The notes beneath the pieces were generated by a model that was not told the DNA's origin, did not search any database, and was given only the letters and a program-made list of their open reading frames with translations. Source: Pontibacter fetidus (lineage in GTDB: Bacteria; Bacteroidota; Bacteroidia; Cytophagales; Hymenobacteraceae). Taken from it: a DNA stretch of 57,923 nt. The position numbers were made by a program, and so were the translations under genes. The stretch covers positions 1-57,923 of the forward strand of contig NZ_JAAEAA010000023.1 in NCBI RefSeq assembly GCF_010119545.1. The letters are read 5' to 3'. The first letter of the stretch is position 1, and the number at the start of each line of letters is the position of its first letter. Shown piece after piece: positions 33,481-44,700 of the stretch.

Positions 33481-36400
33481 ATGAGAATTTTTACGCCCTT
33501 AAGAGTCATATTTATGACTAGACGTTTGGTGGTTGTGTTAACTATGTTACTGCTGTGCATAAGTCTTAGAAGTGTTGCTGAAACCAAATACTGGCGGGGA
33601 TCAAATAACAATCAAACAGGAACAGATTGGAATACAGCAGCCAACTGGTCGCCGTCCGGAGTTCCACTAGCAGGTGATGATATAGTGATAGGTGATGTTG
33701 GTATGAATAGTGGTAGATCTGGGCCAATTATAAATGACTGGAATGACTATAGTATAAAATCATTAACTATAGGAAAAGATGTAACTGTTACATTCACAAT
33801 GGCTCCAAGAAGCATGCGTGTTGCAGGTAATGTGACGATAGGTTCTAAAGGGACGCTAACAAATATTGGTGCTCAAGCCTATTATAGCGGGAGCTTTATA
33901 GTAGAAACAGGCGGCCAATATGTAGAAGAAGGTTACTCAGAAAATAATGGTAAAGGGAATGGTAGTAAAGTATGGGCAGTATCTGAGTTTTTAGGTACTG
34001 GAGTAACTATTAAAGGTTTAGCTAATACAGCAAACAGCAGAAGTTTTGGCACATTAAAAATTACAGGCTCAGTAATATTAGAAAGTAATCTGGCACTAAC
34101 TAAAACAAATTCTTATAGTGCAAAGAATGGAAAGTTAGTAGTTAGCGATGACCCTGAACTTTACGTGACAGGTACACTTAACCCAGGCAATTACCAAATA
34201 CAGTTTGTTGGAAGCCGGGCAGATGTGACTTTTGATGTTGCACAGTCAGCGGTTATACATGTTAAAAAGGAGAACTTTATTGATAATTATACCACTACAG
34301 CTGCACCGATAGAACCAATGTTTCCAACGGCCCTTAACGCGCTAGCGGTAGTAAATTATTCAGGATTAATAAATCAAAACATCTTGTCTGCCAGACAATA
34401 CGGAGTATTGCGCATTAGTGGAGGTGGTGTAAAATCATTGTCAGTAAACACAACAGTTGTATCTGACTTATTTGTTGATGCTGCTACACTTGATATAGCT
34501 TCTTACACGCTTGATAGAACTGCCTTGGGCGGAACGATGAACGTAGCAAACTTAGCTACACTTAGATTAAGCGCATCTAATTTCCCGACCAATTATTTAA
34601 CAGTCGATTTAGGCCCTACAAGCACAGTTGAATATTATGGTGGTGGGCAAACAGTGACAGACGTAGCCAAAGGGTACGGTAACCTGCACCTAATAGGAAA
34701 TGGCATTAAGACAATGCCTTTACCTGCATCTAGTGCGCCTTTGGTAATTGCTGGTAATTTGGTAGGAGCTGGTTCAGCACAGTTTACAGCGCGCAGTAAT
34801 ATCAACATTGCAGGTAATGTAGATTTAAGTGTTACAGCATCTTTTAAAGGGAGCAGCTTTACACATACAGTAGGAGGTAATTGGATAAATAACGCCGATT
34901 TTGAAAGTGGCACAAGTACAGTACTATTAACAGGTACTGGTAAAAAGATAGAAAGAACTTCTACTACTGCTCTTAGTGCAACACTCCGAAATGAATTTTA
35001 TAACCTACAGGTTGCGGGTTTAGGTACAATTATACTAACGCCAACAGGCCAGAATCTTTCTGTAAAAGGCAATTTGTCAACTACAGGTGCTGGTACGCTT
35101 ACGCAAAGTGCTAATGGCCTTATAATGGAAAAGAATACAGGCAATATTGCTACAACTATCAGTGGCGTTGGCATTACACTCAATAACCTTACTATAAACA
35201 ATCAAACGTCCACAACGGCATCATTCCTTGTAAATGGTAATTTCTTAACCAATTCTGGAGCTTCATTTACAGCAACAGGAGGTACTATTACATTTGGTAG
35301 CCTTAACAAATCTACAATTTATAGTATCACAAATAGCGGCACAACACAGTTTTTTGCGTTGAATATTGCCCGTTTAATGAGTGATTCTCCAATAGAAGCC
35401 CTGTCTAGCTTCTCTATTAGTTCAGATCTAAGTGGGAATAATTTGAAAGCTACTGCCGGTACAGTTGCATTTAATGGCAATTCTACATTTGGCGGAGAGC
35501 ATCATTTATTTAATGTCGCTATTACAGGCACACTTTTAAAGATGGCTGCAGGATCTGTTATGGGTGTAAAATCAACCTTTACAGGCACTAATTTTGATGC
35601 TACAGCTCAAAACACAGTAATTTATAATGGTGCTGCTCAGAATTTAAATAACGTTAATTATTACCACCTTAGACTATCTACCAGCAGTGGAGCTGTAACA
35701 AAGGCTGCTCTAAACGCAATAACTGCTCTTGGTAATATCACTATAGATGAGAGTGTAACATTTACTGCAGGTAACTATACGCATACACTACATGGCAACT
35801 GGATAAATAATGGAGCGCTATCTGCGGGAACAAGTACTTTTATTTTCGCGGGTGCAGCTAACACAACAGTTACAGGAGTGACTACATTCAATATTATCAG
35901 AATAGTAAAGAGTGATGCTTCTAACTTTATCACTCTTAATAATGACATAACAACTACCGACTTACACTTAAGCACTGGCTTTATGAAAACCGGTGCTAAT
36001 AAAGTTATTATGCTCGGTGAGAGATATGACAATGGCTGGGTAGAAGGTACAATCACAAGAACTAAAGCTTCAGGGTTTGATACTGGCAAAGAATATCTAT
36101 TTAATGGGCCTTATGTATCTGTAAATTTTGGTACTATAACTGAACAGGTGACAGAAGTATCTGTAACTTCTAATCCAGCAATTATAACGTTTTCCGGAGC
36201 GATCCCTGTTAACCGTTTATATCGTGTGCAGACCAATGGTGCTTATACAAAAGCTAAATTAAGGCTGCAATATGAAGATTCTGAGCTAAATGGTAACACT
36301 GAAAAGAGCGACGAAGATGGTCTAAAGTTATCATACTCTGACTCATATCCGGTTGGTGTAAGTTGGTCGCCTGCTGATAAAAAACTAAATGATTACCAAG

Positions 36401-39400
36401 CTAACTGGGTTGAGGATAATGGGGTAACTGCGAGTAACCCTAATGGTTATACAAATCTAAGTAGATATTGGGCATTGTCTGATAAGCCTAACAGATATTT
36501 CTGGAAAGGAACAAAGAATACTGCCTGGGAAGATGCTGAGAATTGGGAGCGATATAAAACGGATGGCGTAACGTTAGAAGCAGCCACTTCAGCACCGACT
36601 CCATCAGATATAGTAGAACTTGGTACTTCAATTCATAATTTTGAACCAACCATCGGCTCTGAAATATTTATCAAGGGTCTTCAGTTCAAGCCGGATTATA
36701 ACATTGTATTAACAATTGGTTCAGATTTATATAACTCTGAGGTTACTGCAGCTCCATCTTTAACTGTAAAAGGTAACATAACACCTGTTGGCACTAACGC
36801 GCAAGCACACATAATAAATACTGGTGACCAGAAATTGGAGGCTAGAAGTAGTTTGCAATTAGACAACGGTCAGCATAAAATCAATATCAATAAAACAGCT
36901 GGCGAAATTGTAGTGTTAGGATCAATAAACCAGAATACTGCAGACCTTAATATCGGGGCCGGTAATCTAAGAATACAAGGTGATTATGCAAAAGCAGGTG
37001 GCACATTTACGACAAATAAGGGTACAGTAACCTATGAAGGAGGAAATGCACAAATTGTAGCTGATGTATCATATCATCATTTAACTATAAACAAACCGGG
37101 TGGTGTAGCTCAATACAGTGTGGCTGGAGCTAAAAGTATAGGTGGAAACCTAACTATCACAAATGGAAACTTAGTGCTTCAAACACCAGAAAATAGCACA
37201 GGCGAACTTACAGTAACAGGAAATGTGAGTATAGCCAATGCAGCAACAGCGAAACTAAATGCTTCTAACACTAACCTAAAGGTTAAAGGTAACTGGGCAA
37301 AAGCAGGCGGAAGTTTTGATGCCGGAACTGCTATAGTTACGTTTGAAGGAGCAGGCTCTCAGCTTGTTTCTACATCTGACTTTAATAATGTAATATTTAA
37401 TAACGCATCTACTGATGGTGTTAAGCTTACAGGTAATGTTCAGGTTAACGGCAATGCTACTATACAGCAAGGCAAATTAGATCTTGTTACTTATACTTTA
37501 AACAGAAGTACAATAGGTGGCAGCTTTACATTAGCCAGCGGTACTACATTAGATCTTCAGGGATCAGATAACTTTCCGGCAAATTTTAATACAAACCTGA
37601 TAGATACTGCCAGTACTGTTAACTACTCTGGCGAGGTAGCTCAAAATGTCAGACCTTTAACTTATGGTAAGTTGACATTTACAGGAGGTGGTACTGCATT
37701 ACCTAAGTCCCTATCTGGTGCTACTACTGTAAAGGGTAAAGTAACTGTAAACAGCGGTGCTCAACTTAATGCCAATAATCAAACACTTACACTATCAGGC
37801 AGCTTAGTTGTTAATGGCTCTTTCTCACCTGGTGTATACACAGCTCCAACGCCACCGACAGGAACCCTGATTCTGGCGAACACTGCAGGTAAAACGAAAT
37901 ACATTACAGGCACTTCGTTTACAGTTAATAATATGGTTGTAAGTGTTGGGGCAATGTATGCGTTAGTAGCACCAACTTTTACAATTAATGGGGATATAGA
38001 TATAACAGGAGATGGAGAGTTTTACAGTGATCCTTATAACCCAAACCCTAAGAACAGGGGCTTTATTGCGACTTCAGTACTTACCAATGCATTGTTTAAC
38101 GCCAGGGATGCCAAGGTAGATGTAGCAGGTAATTTTAGAAGTTCTGGTATATTGATGAGTAATGGAACAGCCAAATTCTTAGGTGGTCGTAAGCAAACCA
38201 TTCAGTTGTTAGCGCCTATCGTTCCTTATAATGAAATGGCACCAACAGTAGAGTTCTCTGGTACGGTGGCACCGGTATTTAACTCAACACGTAGCCCGGA
38301 ATTTGCTGATGTAACTATAAGCTTAAGTAACGCAGCCGGTGAGGAAATAGCAACAAGTGTGGGTTGGACGGTAGCTGGTAAATTTATAGTTAAACCCGGC
38401 TCAACATTTAATGGCGGCTCTTATACGCATAAGTTTTACTCAGCTGTAGTTAACTATGGTACTATCAAAAGCTCAGGCTTAATTGACTTCACAACACCAT
38501 ACCCTTTTGCAGATGCACCTCTGGCACACCCGTTTGTATTAGGCAATTTTGAAAGTACAGGTACTTTAAAGTTAGGTGGAACAGGTCAGATATTACTATC
38601 AGGTTCTGTAGCTCCAACATTAAATAACCTGATTATTTCAAACTCAAAAGGCATCACAACTACAACTTTAAATAGTGACTACCCATTAACTATAACAGAC
38701 TGGACGATCAATGGTAATCTAACAATTGAAAGCACAGGTATACTTAATGCGATACCCCTTGTACCAACAAATAACTTATTAGGTACTAATTTCTCTATAA
38801 AAGGAGATTTGATAAATAACGGAGCTATAGTTAGCAAAAACCCAGCTGATAAATCATTCATAGGATTAGGCGGTAATTTTACATTTACAGGAACTAACTC
38901 TAAGATATCGGGGACTGGTACAACTATGTTGGGGAGCCTGATGGTAGATACAAACGCTAAACTAGAGGTCGGTAAATCAGTTTACATCTATAGCGACTTA
39001 TCTCATAAAGGCGCAGAATTTAGTACAGGAGAAAATACGTTATACTTTACAGGTCCTTATTCATCTTCTATCTCAACAGACCCTGCAAATACGTTGTCGT
39101 TGTCTAAATTTGTAGTAGCTAAAGACGAGCAAACAGCAACAGTTACATTAAACACAAATACTGATAAATTGCTTAGTATGGTTGTGCAAAAGGGTATTCT
39201 TGATTTGAAAACCAATACCGTAACTGTACACCCGGATATAACTGAAATAATAGATGGAGCTGCTTCCATAACCCCAGTAACAACTATAGTTGCTGCCGCA
39301 CCTGGTGCAACTATAAAAGTAGGAGGCACCAGTACCCTACCAACTGCAGACGTTTTTAGCCTTTCACCAACCAGCACTGCAGAATATTATGGCTCTAGTC

Positions 39401-41142
39401 AGGAGGTAAAAAGTGTCCAATATGGTAATCTGGCTCTTAATAATACTCACATAGCTACTTTTGAGGATAAGCCAGATGGTACAAGCATAGCTAGTATTGC
39501 GGGTAACTTAACAGTTAAGGGAGAATCAACTCAATCAGTAAAAACGCCTACTACTGTTAATTTTAATGGTGCTGTTAACCAAACTATAGCTCCGTTAGCT
39601 TACAAAAATCTTACTTTAAGCACAGGCGGTACCAAAACATTTGCAGCAGCCTTCGCTTCAGGTATAAAAAATGAGTTAAGTATTTCAGGGGCTCTAAGCA
39701 GTACTGTCGGCGTAACCGTTGATGCAAACGATACTGATGTTACAGTAAACTATAATGGTACGGCTAACCAGGCTGTGCTTCCTACGGATTACTATAACCT
39801 GACACTTAGCAACACAGGTATAAAATATTTTTCAGGTACTACAGGAATAGCAAACATATTTACTCCCGGAGCAGGTCTTGCTGATTTAAGCGCTGCAGGG
39901 AATATTATAAACTTCAATGGTTCGGTAGCGCAATCTATCCCTGGACTTGCTTATAAAAACATTCAGGTGTCAGGAGCAGGGGACAAAACACTTCAGGCAG
40001 CAGCTTCGGCCAGCGAAAGTGTAATTATGGGAACCGGAATAATTAAAACAGGTTCACACATACTGACACTTGTTAATACAGCTAATTTAGTTGGTGAGAC
40101 AAACAACAGTTATATTCATGGTAAAGTAGTTACAGAAAGAACATTTGGTGCTACTTCAGGTAATTCTGTAACATCAACACAAGGCGTTGCGCCACAAGGC
40201 ATAACTGCTACATCCAGTGACTTTGGTAATATTGGTATCCAGGTATCAACTACTAAGGATTTAGGAACCGTTACCGTAACTCGCGAGACAGGAGTACCTA
40301 TAATTTCTCCTACATCCACTAACCAGAGTATTGCCAGGAATTTTACATTTTCAGTCTCAAATGTTAGTGCTAACAGCGACTTAGATGCGTCAGTTATATT
40401 TAAGTATTTAGACTGGGAGTTGAACGGACTACAAGAGCCAGATCTTCGTTTGAGTAGTTTTGAAGATGGGAAGTGGATAAAGCAGTCGACTGCTGCTCCG
40501 GATGCAGCTAGTAATACCATAGGAGCAAGTGTAAAAACTTTAACCCGTCTTACACTAGGCAGTATCATTAGCCCACTCCCAGTAGAGCTACTATCTTTTA
40601 CAGCTAAAAAGAACGGTAACAATGCTGAGTTGAAGTGGGCGACCGCGTCAGAGAAAAACAATGCAGGGTTTGAAGTGCAGGTTTCCAAGGATGGCTATAG
40701 TTACGAGCGTATTGGTTTTGTAGATAGCAAGGTAGGCTCGTCGGCTGTGAAGCAGGAGTATAGCTTTACGGATACGCGAAATGGTAAAAACGGAACCCTG
40801 TACTACCGCCTAAAGCAGATCGATATGGACGGAGTATCTAAGCTATATGGCCCTAAGGCAATAGATTTTGGTGTAATAGTGGCAGCTACACCTGTACAGG
40901 TTTACCCGAATCCGTTTAATGATAAACTGCGTTTGAGCCTAAGCTCTCCGGCTGCAGGTATAGCAACTATAAAGCTGTATACGGCTACAGGTAAGTTGCT
41001 TAAGACTATGCCATTGCAGGTACAGGCCGGGCTAAATGAGAATCCGTTACCATTGGCGCAAGCAGCTTATGAACCAGGGCTGTATTTACTGGTAATAGAA
41101 CTGAATGGCCAACAGCAAACTATAAAGCTGATGAAAGAGTAA
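33481..41142 (+). CDS. Giant beta-strand-repeat surface protein with T9SS sorting domain (2553 aa)
   Basis: Signal peptide within residues 12-34 (MTRRLVVVLTMLLLCIS; the second Met may be the start). The mature protein opens with the 'W...NW' motif KYWRGSNNNQTGTDWNTAANW, which recurs near residue 1000 as YFWKGTKNTAWEDAENW. The bulk is degenerate repeats of 60-100 residues: a GNWxxxG/AGNLT start, a 'tsTVIFxGxxAQxV' strand, 'YxxLTLsnTGxKt' and a hydrophobic 'GtLdlxtxTLxR' strand. A fibronectin-like block (LPVELLSFTAKKNG onward, 2360-2460) and a type A T9SS domain (YPNPFNDKL to the end) follow. It is very Thr/Asn/Ser-rich with almost no Cys. Probably a cell-surface adhesin or matrix protein; the ligand is unknown. 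Confidence 0.85.
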   Translation: MRIFTPLRVIFMTRRLVVVLTMLLLCISLRSVAETKYWRGSNNNQTGTDWNTAANWSPSGVPLAGDDIVIGDVGMNSGRSGPIINDWNDYSIKSLTIGKDVTVTFTMAPRSMRVAGNVTIGSKGTLTNIGAQAYYSGSFIVETGGQYVEEGYSENNGKGNGSKVWAVSEFLGTGVTIKGLANTANSRSFGTLKITGSVILESNLALTKTNSYSAKNGKLVVSDDPELYVTGTLNPGNYQIQFVGSRADVTFDVAQSAVIHVKKENFIDNYTTTAAPIEPMFPTALNALAVVNYSGLINQNILSARQYGVLRISGGGVKSLSVNTTVVSDLFVDAATLDIASYTLDRTALGGTMNVANLATLRLSASNFPTNYLTVDLGPTSTVEYYGGGQTVTDVAKGYGNLHLIGNGIKTMPLPASSAPLVIAGNLVGAGSAQFTARSNINIAGNVDLSVTASFKGSSFTHTVGGNWINNADFESGTSTVLLTGTGKKIERTSTTALSATLRNEFYNLQVAGLGTIILTPTGQNLSVKGNLSTTGAGTLTQSANGLIMEKNTGNIATTISGVGITLNNLTINNQTSTTASFLVNGNFLTNSGASFTATGGTITFGSLNKSTIYSITNSGTTQFFALNIARLMSDSPIEALSSFSISSDLSGNNLKATAGTVAFNGNSTFGGEHHLFNVAITGTLLKMAAGSVMGVKSTFTGTNFDATAQNTVIYNGAAQNLNNVNYYHLRLSTSSGAVTKAALNAITALGNITIDESVTFTAGNYTHTLHGNWINNGALSAGTSTFIFAGAANTTVTGVTTFNIIRIVKSDASNFITLNNDITTTDLHLSTGFMKTGANKVIMLGERYDNGWVEGTITRTKASGFDTGKEYLFNGPYVSVNFGTITEQVTEVSVTSNPAIITFSGAIPVNRLYRVQTNGAYTKAKLRLQYEDSELNGNTEKSDEDGLKLSYSDSYPVGVSWSPADKKLNDYQANWVEDNGVTASNPNGYTNLSRYWALSDKPNRYFWKGTKNTAWEDAENWERYKTDGVTLEAATSAPTPSDIVELGTSIHNFEPTIGSEIFIKGLQFKPDYNIVLTIGSDLYNSEVTAAPSLTVKGNITPVGTNAQAHIINTGDQKLEARSSLQLDNGQHKININKTAGEIVVLGSINQNTADLNIGAGNLRIQGDYAKAGGTFTTNKGTVTYEGGNAQIVADVSYHHLTINKPGGVAQYSVAGAKSIGGNLTITNGNLVLQTPENSTGELTVTGNVSIANAATAKLNASNTNLKVKGNWAKAGGSFDAGTAIVTFEGAGSQLVSTSDFNNVIFNNASTDGVKLTGNVQVNGNATIQQGKLDLVTYTLNRSTIGGSFTLASGTTLDLQGSDNFPANFNTNLIDTASTVNYSGEVAQNVRPLTYGKLTFTGGGTALPKSLSGATTVKGKVTVNSGAQLNANNQTLTLSGSLVVNGSFSPGVYTAPTPPTGTLILANTAGKTKYITGTSFTVNNMVVSVGAMYALVAPTFTINGDIDITGDGEFYSDPYNPNPKNRGFIATSVLTNALFNARDAKVDVAGNFRSSGILMSNGTAKFLGGRKQTIQLLAPIVPYNEMAPTVEFSGTVAPVFNSTRSPEFADVTISLSNAAGEEIATSVGWTVAGKFIVKPGSTFNGGSYTHKFYSAVVNYGTIKSSGLIDFTTPYPFADAPLAHPFVLGNFESTGTLKLGGTGQILLSGSVAPTLNNLIISNSKGITTTTLNSDYPLTITDWTINGNLTIESTGILNAIPLVPTNNLLGTNFSIKGDLINNGAIVSKNPADKSFIGLGGNFTFTGTNSKISGTGTTMLGSLMVDTNAKLEVGKSVYIYSDLSHKGAEFSTGENTLYFTGPYSSSISTDPANTLSLSKFVVAKDEQTATVTLNTNTDKLLSMVVQKGILDLKTNTVTVHPDITEIIDGAASITPVTTIVAAAPGATIKVGGTSTLPTADVFSLSPTSTAEYYGSSQEVKSVQYGNLALNNTHIATFEDKPDGTSIASIAGNLTVKGESTQSVKTPTTVNFNGAVNQTIAPLAYKNLTLSTGGTKTFAAAFASGIKNELSISGALSSTVGVTVDANDTDVTVNYNGTANQAVLPTDYYNLTLSNTGIKYFSGTTGIANIFTPGAGLADLSAAGNIINFNGSVAQSIPGLAYKNIQVSGAGDKTLQAAASASESVIMGTGIIKTGSHILTLVNTANLVGETNNSYIHGKVVTERTFGATSGNSVTSTQGVAPQGITATSSDFGNIGIQVSTTKDLGTVTVTRETGVPIISPTSTNQSIARNFTFSVSNVSANSDLDASVIFKYLDWELNGLQEPDLRLSSFEDGKWIKQSTAAPDAASNTIGASVKTLTRLTLGSIISPLPVELLSFTAKKNGNNAELKWATASEKNNAGFEVQVSKDGYSYERIGFVDSKVGSSAVKQEYSFTDTRNGKNGTLYYRLKQIDMDGVSKLYGPKAIDFGVIVAATPVQVYPNPFNDKLRLSLSSPAAGIATIKLYTATGKLLKTMPLQVQAGLNENPLPLAQAAYEPGLYLLVIELNGQQQTIKLMKE

Positions 41143-41737
41143 CACTCTTAAAATGTCTAAATAAAAAGGCCCCTACAGCAGGGGCCTTTTTTGTTTTATA
41201 CCCTACTCTAAATTTATAAGCTTCCCTGCTTACCCCAGCAACCTAGTGTAAGCTGCCCAAAATGCAAACATCTGCAATGCTTAAGTAAGATAAATCCTGA
41301 GCTGTAGGTACTTAGATGGTAATTGTTTGTACATCCATGCAATGTTCGAAACTACGATTATAACAATTGAACATTATAAAGACAAAATTGGCGATGCATG
41401 CTGCAAAAGAATGTCTATTTGTAATAGGTAAACTTTTTCATTATTAAGTTATAATTTATTATTGTTCTACAAGTAAATTTATATATATTTATAGGATAGT
41501 ATAAAAGTGTTTAGAAACAGCTCCTAATGAGATGAAACAAATGCTTGAAAATATTATACACTTCTACGCTTACCCAATTTTCGCCTACAACAGTCCAGTT
41601 TACTCACCTTATTGAATTCATTTAGGAAGCTATTTGAATACAATTCTATCGGTCAGAAATCATATAGTCAACTTTAAGAAACTACATAAACCAATACAAT
41701 TGGGGATTTTACGCTTACACTAACCTTTAAGCTGCTT
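41143..41737. other. Long AT-rich gap between the two giant genes
   Basis: After the terminator there is about 540 bases of AT-rich DNA without a supported ORF, dispersed repeat or CTATAG. By the size of the gap the second giant gene probably has its own promoter, but I could not place one; GCTATTTG near 41630 is only a weak match to a -7 box. Confidence 0.4.
41163..41192 (+). terminator. Terminator of the first giant gene
   Basis: AAAAAGGCCCCT pairs perfectly with AGGGGCCTTTTTT around ACAGC, and starts 20 bases past the stop. Confidence 0.85.
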
Positions 41738-44700
41738 ATGAAAATATCTACCCTTGTAAACAAACACTTATTTACCAACATTTGCCTGTTGCTTATTTTA
41801 TGTATAGGTAGTCAGGTTAATGTATGGGCGCAAACTACAACAGTAACCTGGACTGGTAAAAAAGACAGTAATTGGCACGATGTAAAAAACTGGTCTCCTG
41901 AACAGATACCAAATGCAAATACGCATGTAATTATTGATGGTGCCGGAGGTACTAACCAACCGCAGTCGATACAGACTAACAAGAACGAAAAAAATAGAGC
42001 TGAATGCCAAACACTTACAATTGGTGGCGGAACTCAGCAAGCAGTGCTAACAATTCAGAACTTAACAGGGCTTCATATTGCAAAGGATCTGATACTATTG
42101 GCCAATGGCAGACTGCATAATAAGCAATCAGTAATTTATATTTATGGCAACTGGTCTAATAATGGTAGCTATACAGAAGAGGTTGTGTTTCAGAATAATA
42201 ATTGGGTATATATCTCTGAGGTACACTTTGTCGGAACCGATCAGACGATATCTGGTAATTCTGAAACAAGAATTGGCGTATTGAAGATTAAAAGTAATGT
42301 GACATTGCAATGTAATTTAAGAATACAGGCAGAGAACTATAATTTTGGGGAGTTCGACATACATAGTGGTGCAGTATTTAATCCGGAAAATTACAAAGTA
42401 ACCTGGGGCGGGGCAACTGGGCTTACAAATGGCATATTTGCTCTTCTAGCTGGTTCAACAGCTAAAGTAAAAGCAACAAACTACCTCGACAACTATAGCA
42501 TCAGACCAACAGCACCTTACGGAGAAACCGTAGCAGAGCACACCAGCACTATAGATTACGCCGGAACGATAGACCAGAACATTGATGACCAGATACAATA
42601 CCAGAAACTGGTTATTAGCGGTACAGGAGTAAAAAGCCTGGTTGGGAACACAACTGTTTCGAGCGGGGCTGCTGATACTGAGGTAAATGTGAAGAGTGCG
42701 ACCTTAGATTTAAAAACCTTTACACTAACACGGCAGGTAGCAGGCGGAAGCTTTATTGTAGCAGATGGCGCATCCGTTAAAATTGGCGGGACAACTAATG
42801 TGCCAGTTGGCGCTCCAACAAACACACCTGTTAACTTTAATACACGCACATTTGCACCAACCAGCACCGTAGAATACTATGGCAATGCCCAGACAGTGCA
42901 GCATAATAAGTATGGGCATTTAACGCTAAGCAATACAGGTGTTAAATCTATGCCTGGTCAGGCAATGGAAATACAGGGCAATCTGACCAGTACCGGAGCT
43001 ACAAGCTATACTGCCGGAGGAATTTTAACTATTGGTGGTAATGTAAACATTGGAACCGGCTCAACATTCGGCGCTTCTTCCTTTGCCCATACTATAGCAG
43101 GCAATTGGCTGAACAACGGCACTTTTATTCCGGGTACAGGTACGATCTCGTTTATAGGTAGTACTAATACAACTATAACCGGAGGTGCTGTTTTTAACGG
43201 TTTAACTATAAACAAGACTGCCGCAACTAATACTGTAACCCTGGCTAACTATGCCACGGCCACAACGCTAAACATGACCAACGGTGACCTGCACACGGGT
43301 ACCAATAAAATAGTGGTACTTGGTAGCAGAACCGGTAATGGATGGGTAGTAGGTACTATTACAAGGCAACACAATTTTGCATCTGGCACGAGCTATGCTT
43401 TTAACGGGCCTTTTGCAGCGCTTACTTTTAGCGGAGCTTCAGGTGTAAACGAAGTAACCATGCGCACCGGGATGACAAACTTTTTGCCAAGTGGTTTTAC
43501 AGCGCCAAACAAAGCTATAAACAGGCTATATGAGATAATAGTACCAAACGGAACCTATACCAGTGCCAATCTTCAGTTACAGTACCAGGATGCAGAACTA
43601 AATGGCTGTGATGAGGATGGCCTTAAACTATACTACTCTTTAACTGGTACAGGTGCCTGGGCAAATGCCAGCCGCCATAACTATAGCAAGACTGACAACT
43701 GGGTACTACGCAACACATTGAGCAACGTAACCGGCTTCTGGACCATTACCGATAACCCAAGCACTTACAAATGGGATGGAACACAAAACATTGCCTGGGA
43801 AAATGGCGCAAATTGGGAAGTAATAACTGACGGAGCCTCGAGTCGCGGCATTACCGGGCCTATCAGCTCTGATTTTGTGATTTTGGGAGAGAACACGCCG
43901 GTACAGGGGCGCCAGCCAACTATAACTTACGATGAATGGGTGCGGGACATCAGCTTTAAAGCACCAAACCAGATGACGTTAACCCTTGCAGGTGGCTCGC
44001 TTAAAACAAACTATGATATAGCCACAGTAGGCACGGGGACCGCTATAAAGCACACGCTAAATGCCGGAGCCCGAACTATAAACATTGGCCGCAATCTTAT
44101 TCTGAATAATGGTAGTGCAGGAAACGCAGGTAACAACCTTTCGGTAACAACAGGTAACGCAGCAACTATAAACCTGACCGGCAACCTGGATCAGCAGGCT
44201 GGAGATGTAACGCTGGGCAACAACAGTAACCTGGTAATTGGTGGCAACTACAAATACACTACCGGAAACTTTACAGCAGCTACGGGCAGCATGGTAACTT
44301 ATAACGGCGCAGCAGACCAGATAGTAGGTGCAGTTCCGTATCATCATTTAACAGTAAATAAAACAGGTGGCACAGCTTCCTATACTTCCGGGGCAACGCA
44401 AAGCATAGCGGGTAATTTAACAGTTACAAATGGCACCATGGCGCTAACTGTACCAACTATAAATGTAGCTGGTAACGTAACTTTAACGGCCGGAACACTG
44501 CAGGGCAATACCTCAACTATAGACCTGAAGGGTAACTGGGTGCGAACGAATGGCATTTATGCTCCAGGCAGCAGCACCGTTATTTTTTCAGGTACAGGGG
44601 CGCAAACCGTAGACGGAACAACATTTAATAACCTGAGCAAGACAGCAGCCAATACATTAACTACAAACGGCAACTCTACTTTAACCGGCAACTTAAGTGT

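Noticed and set aside
40116..40688. Long frames on the strand opposite the giant genes (190 aa here; also 198 aa at 44893-45489 and others)
   Set aside because: They mirror the biased Thr/Ser/Asn codons of the repeats, give Val/Ser/Pro-rich low-complexity proteins, and lack start context, signal peptides or family motifs.
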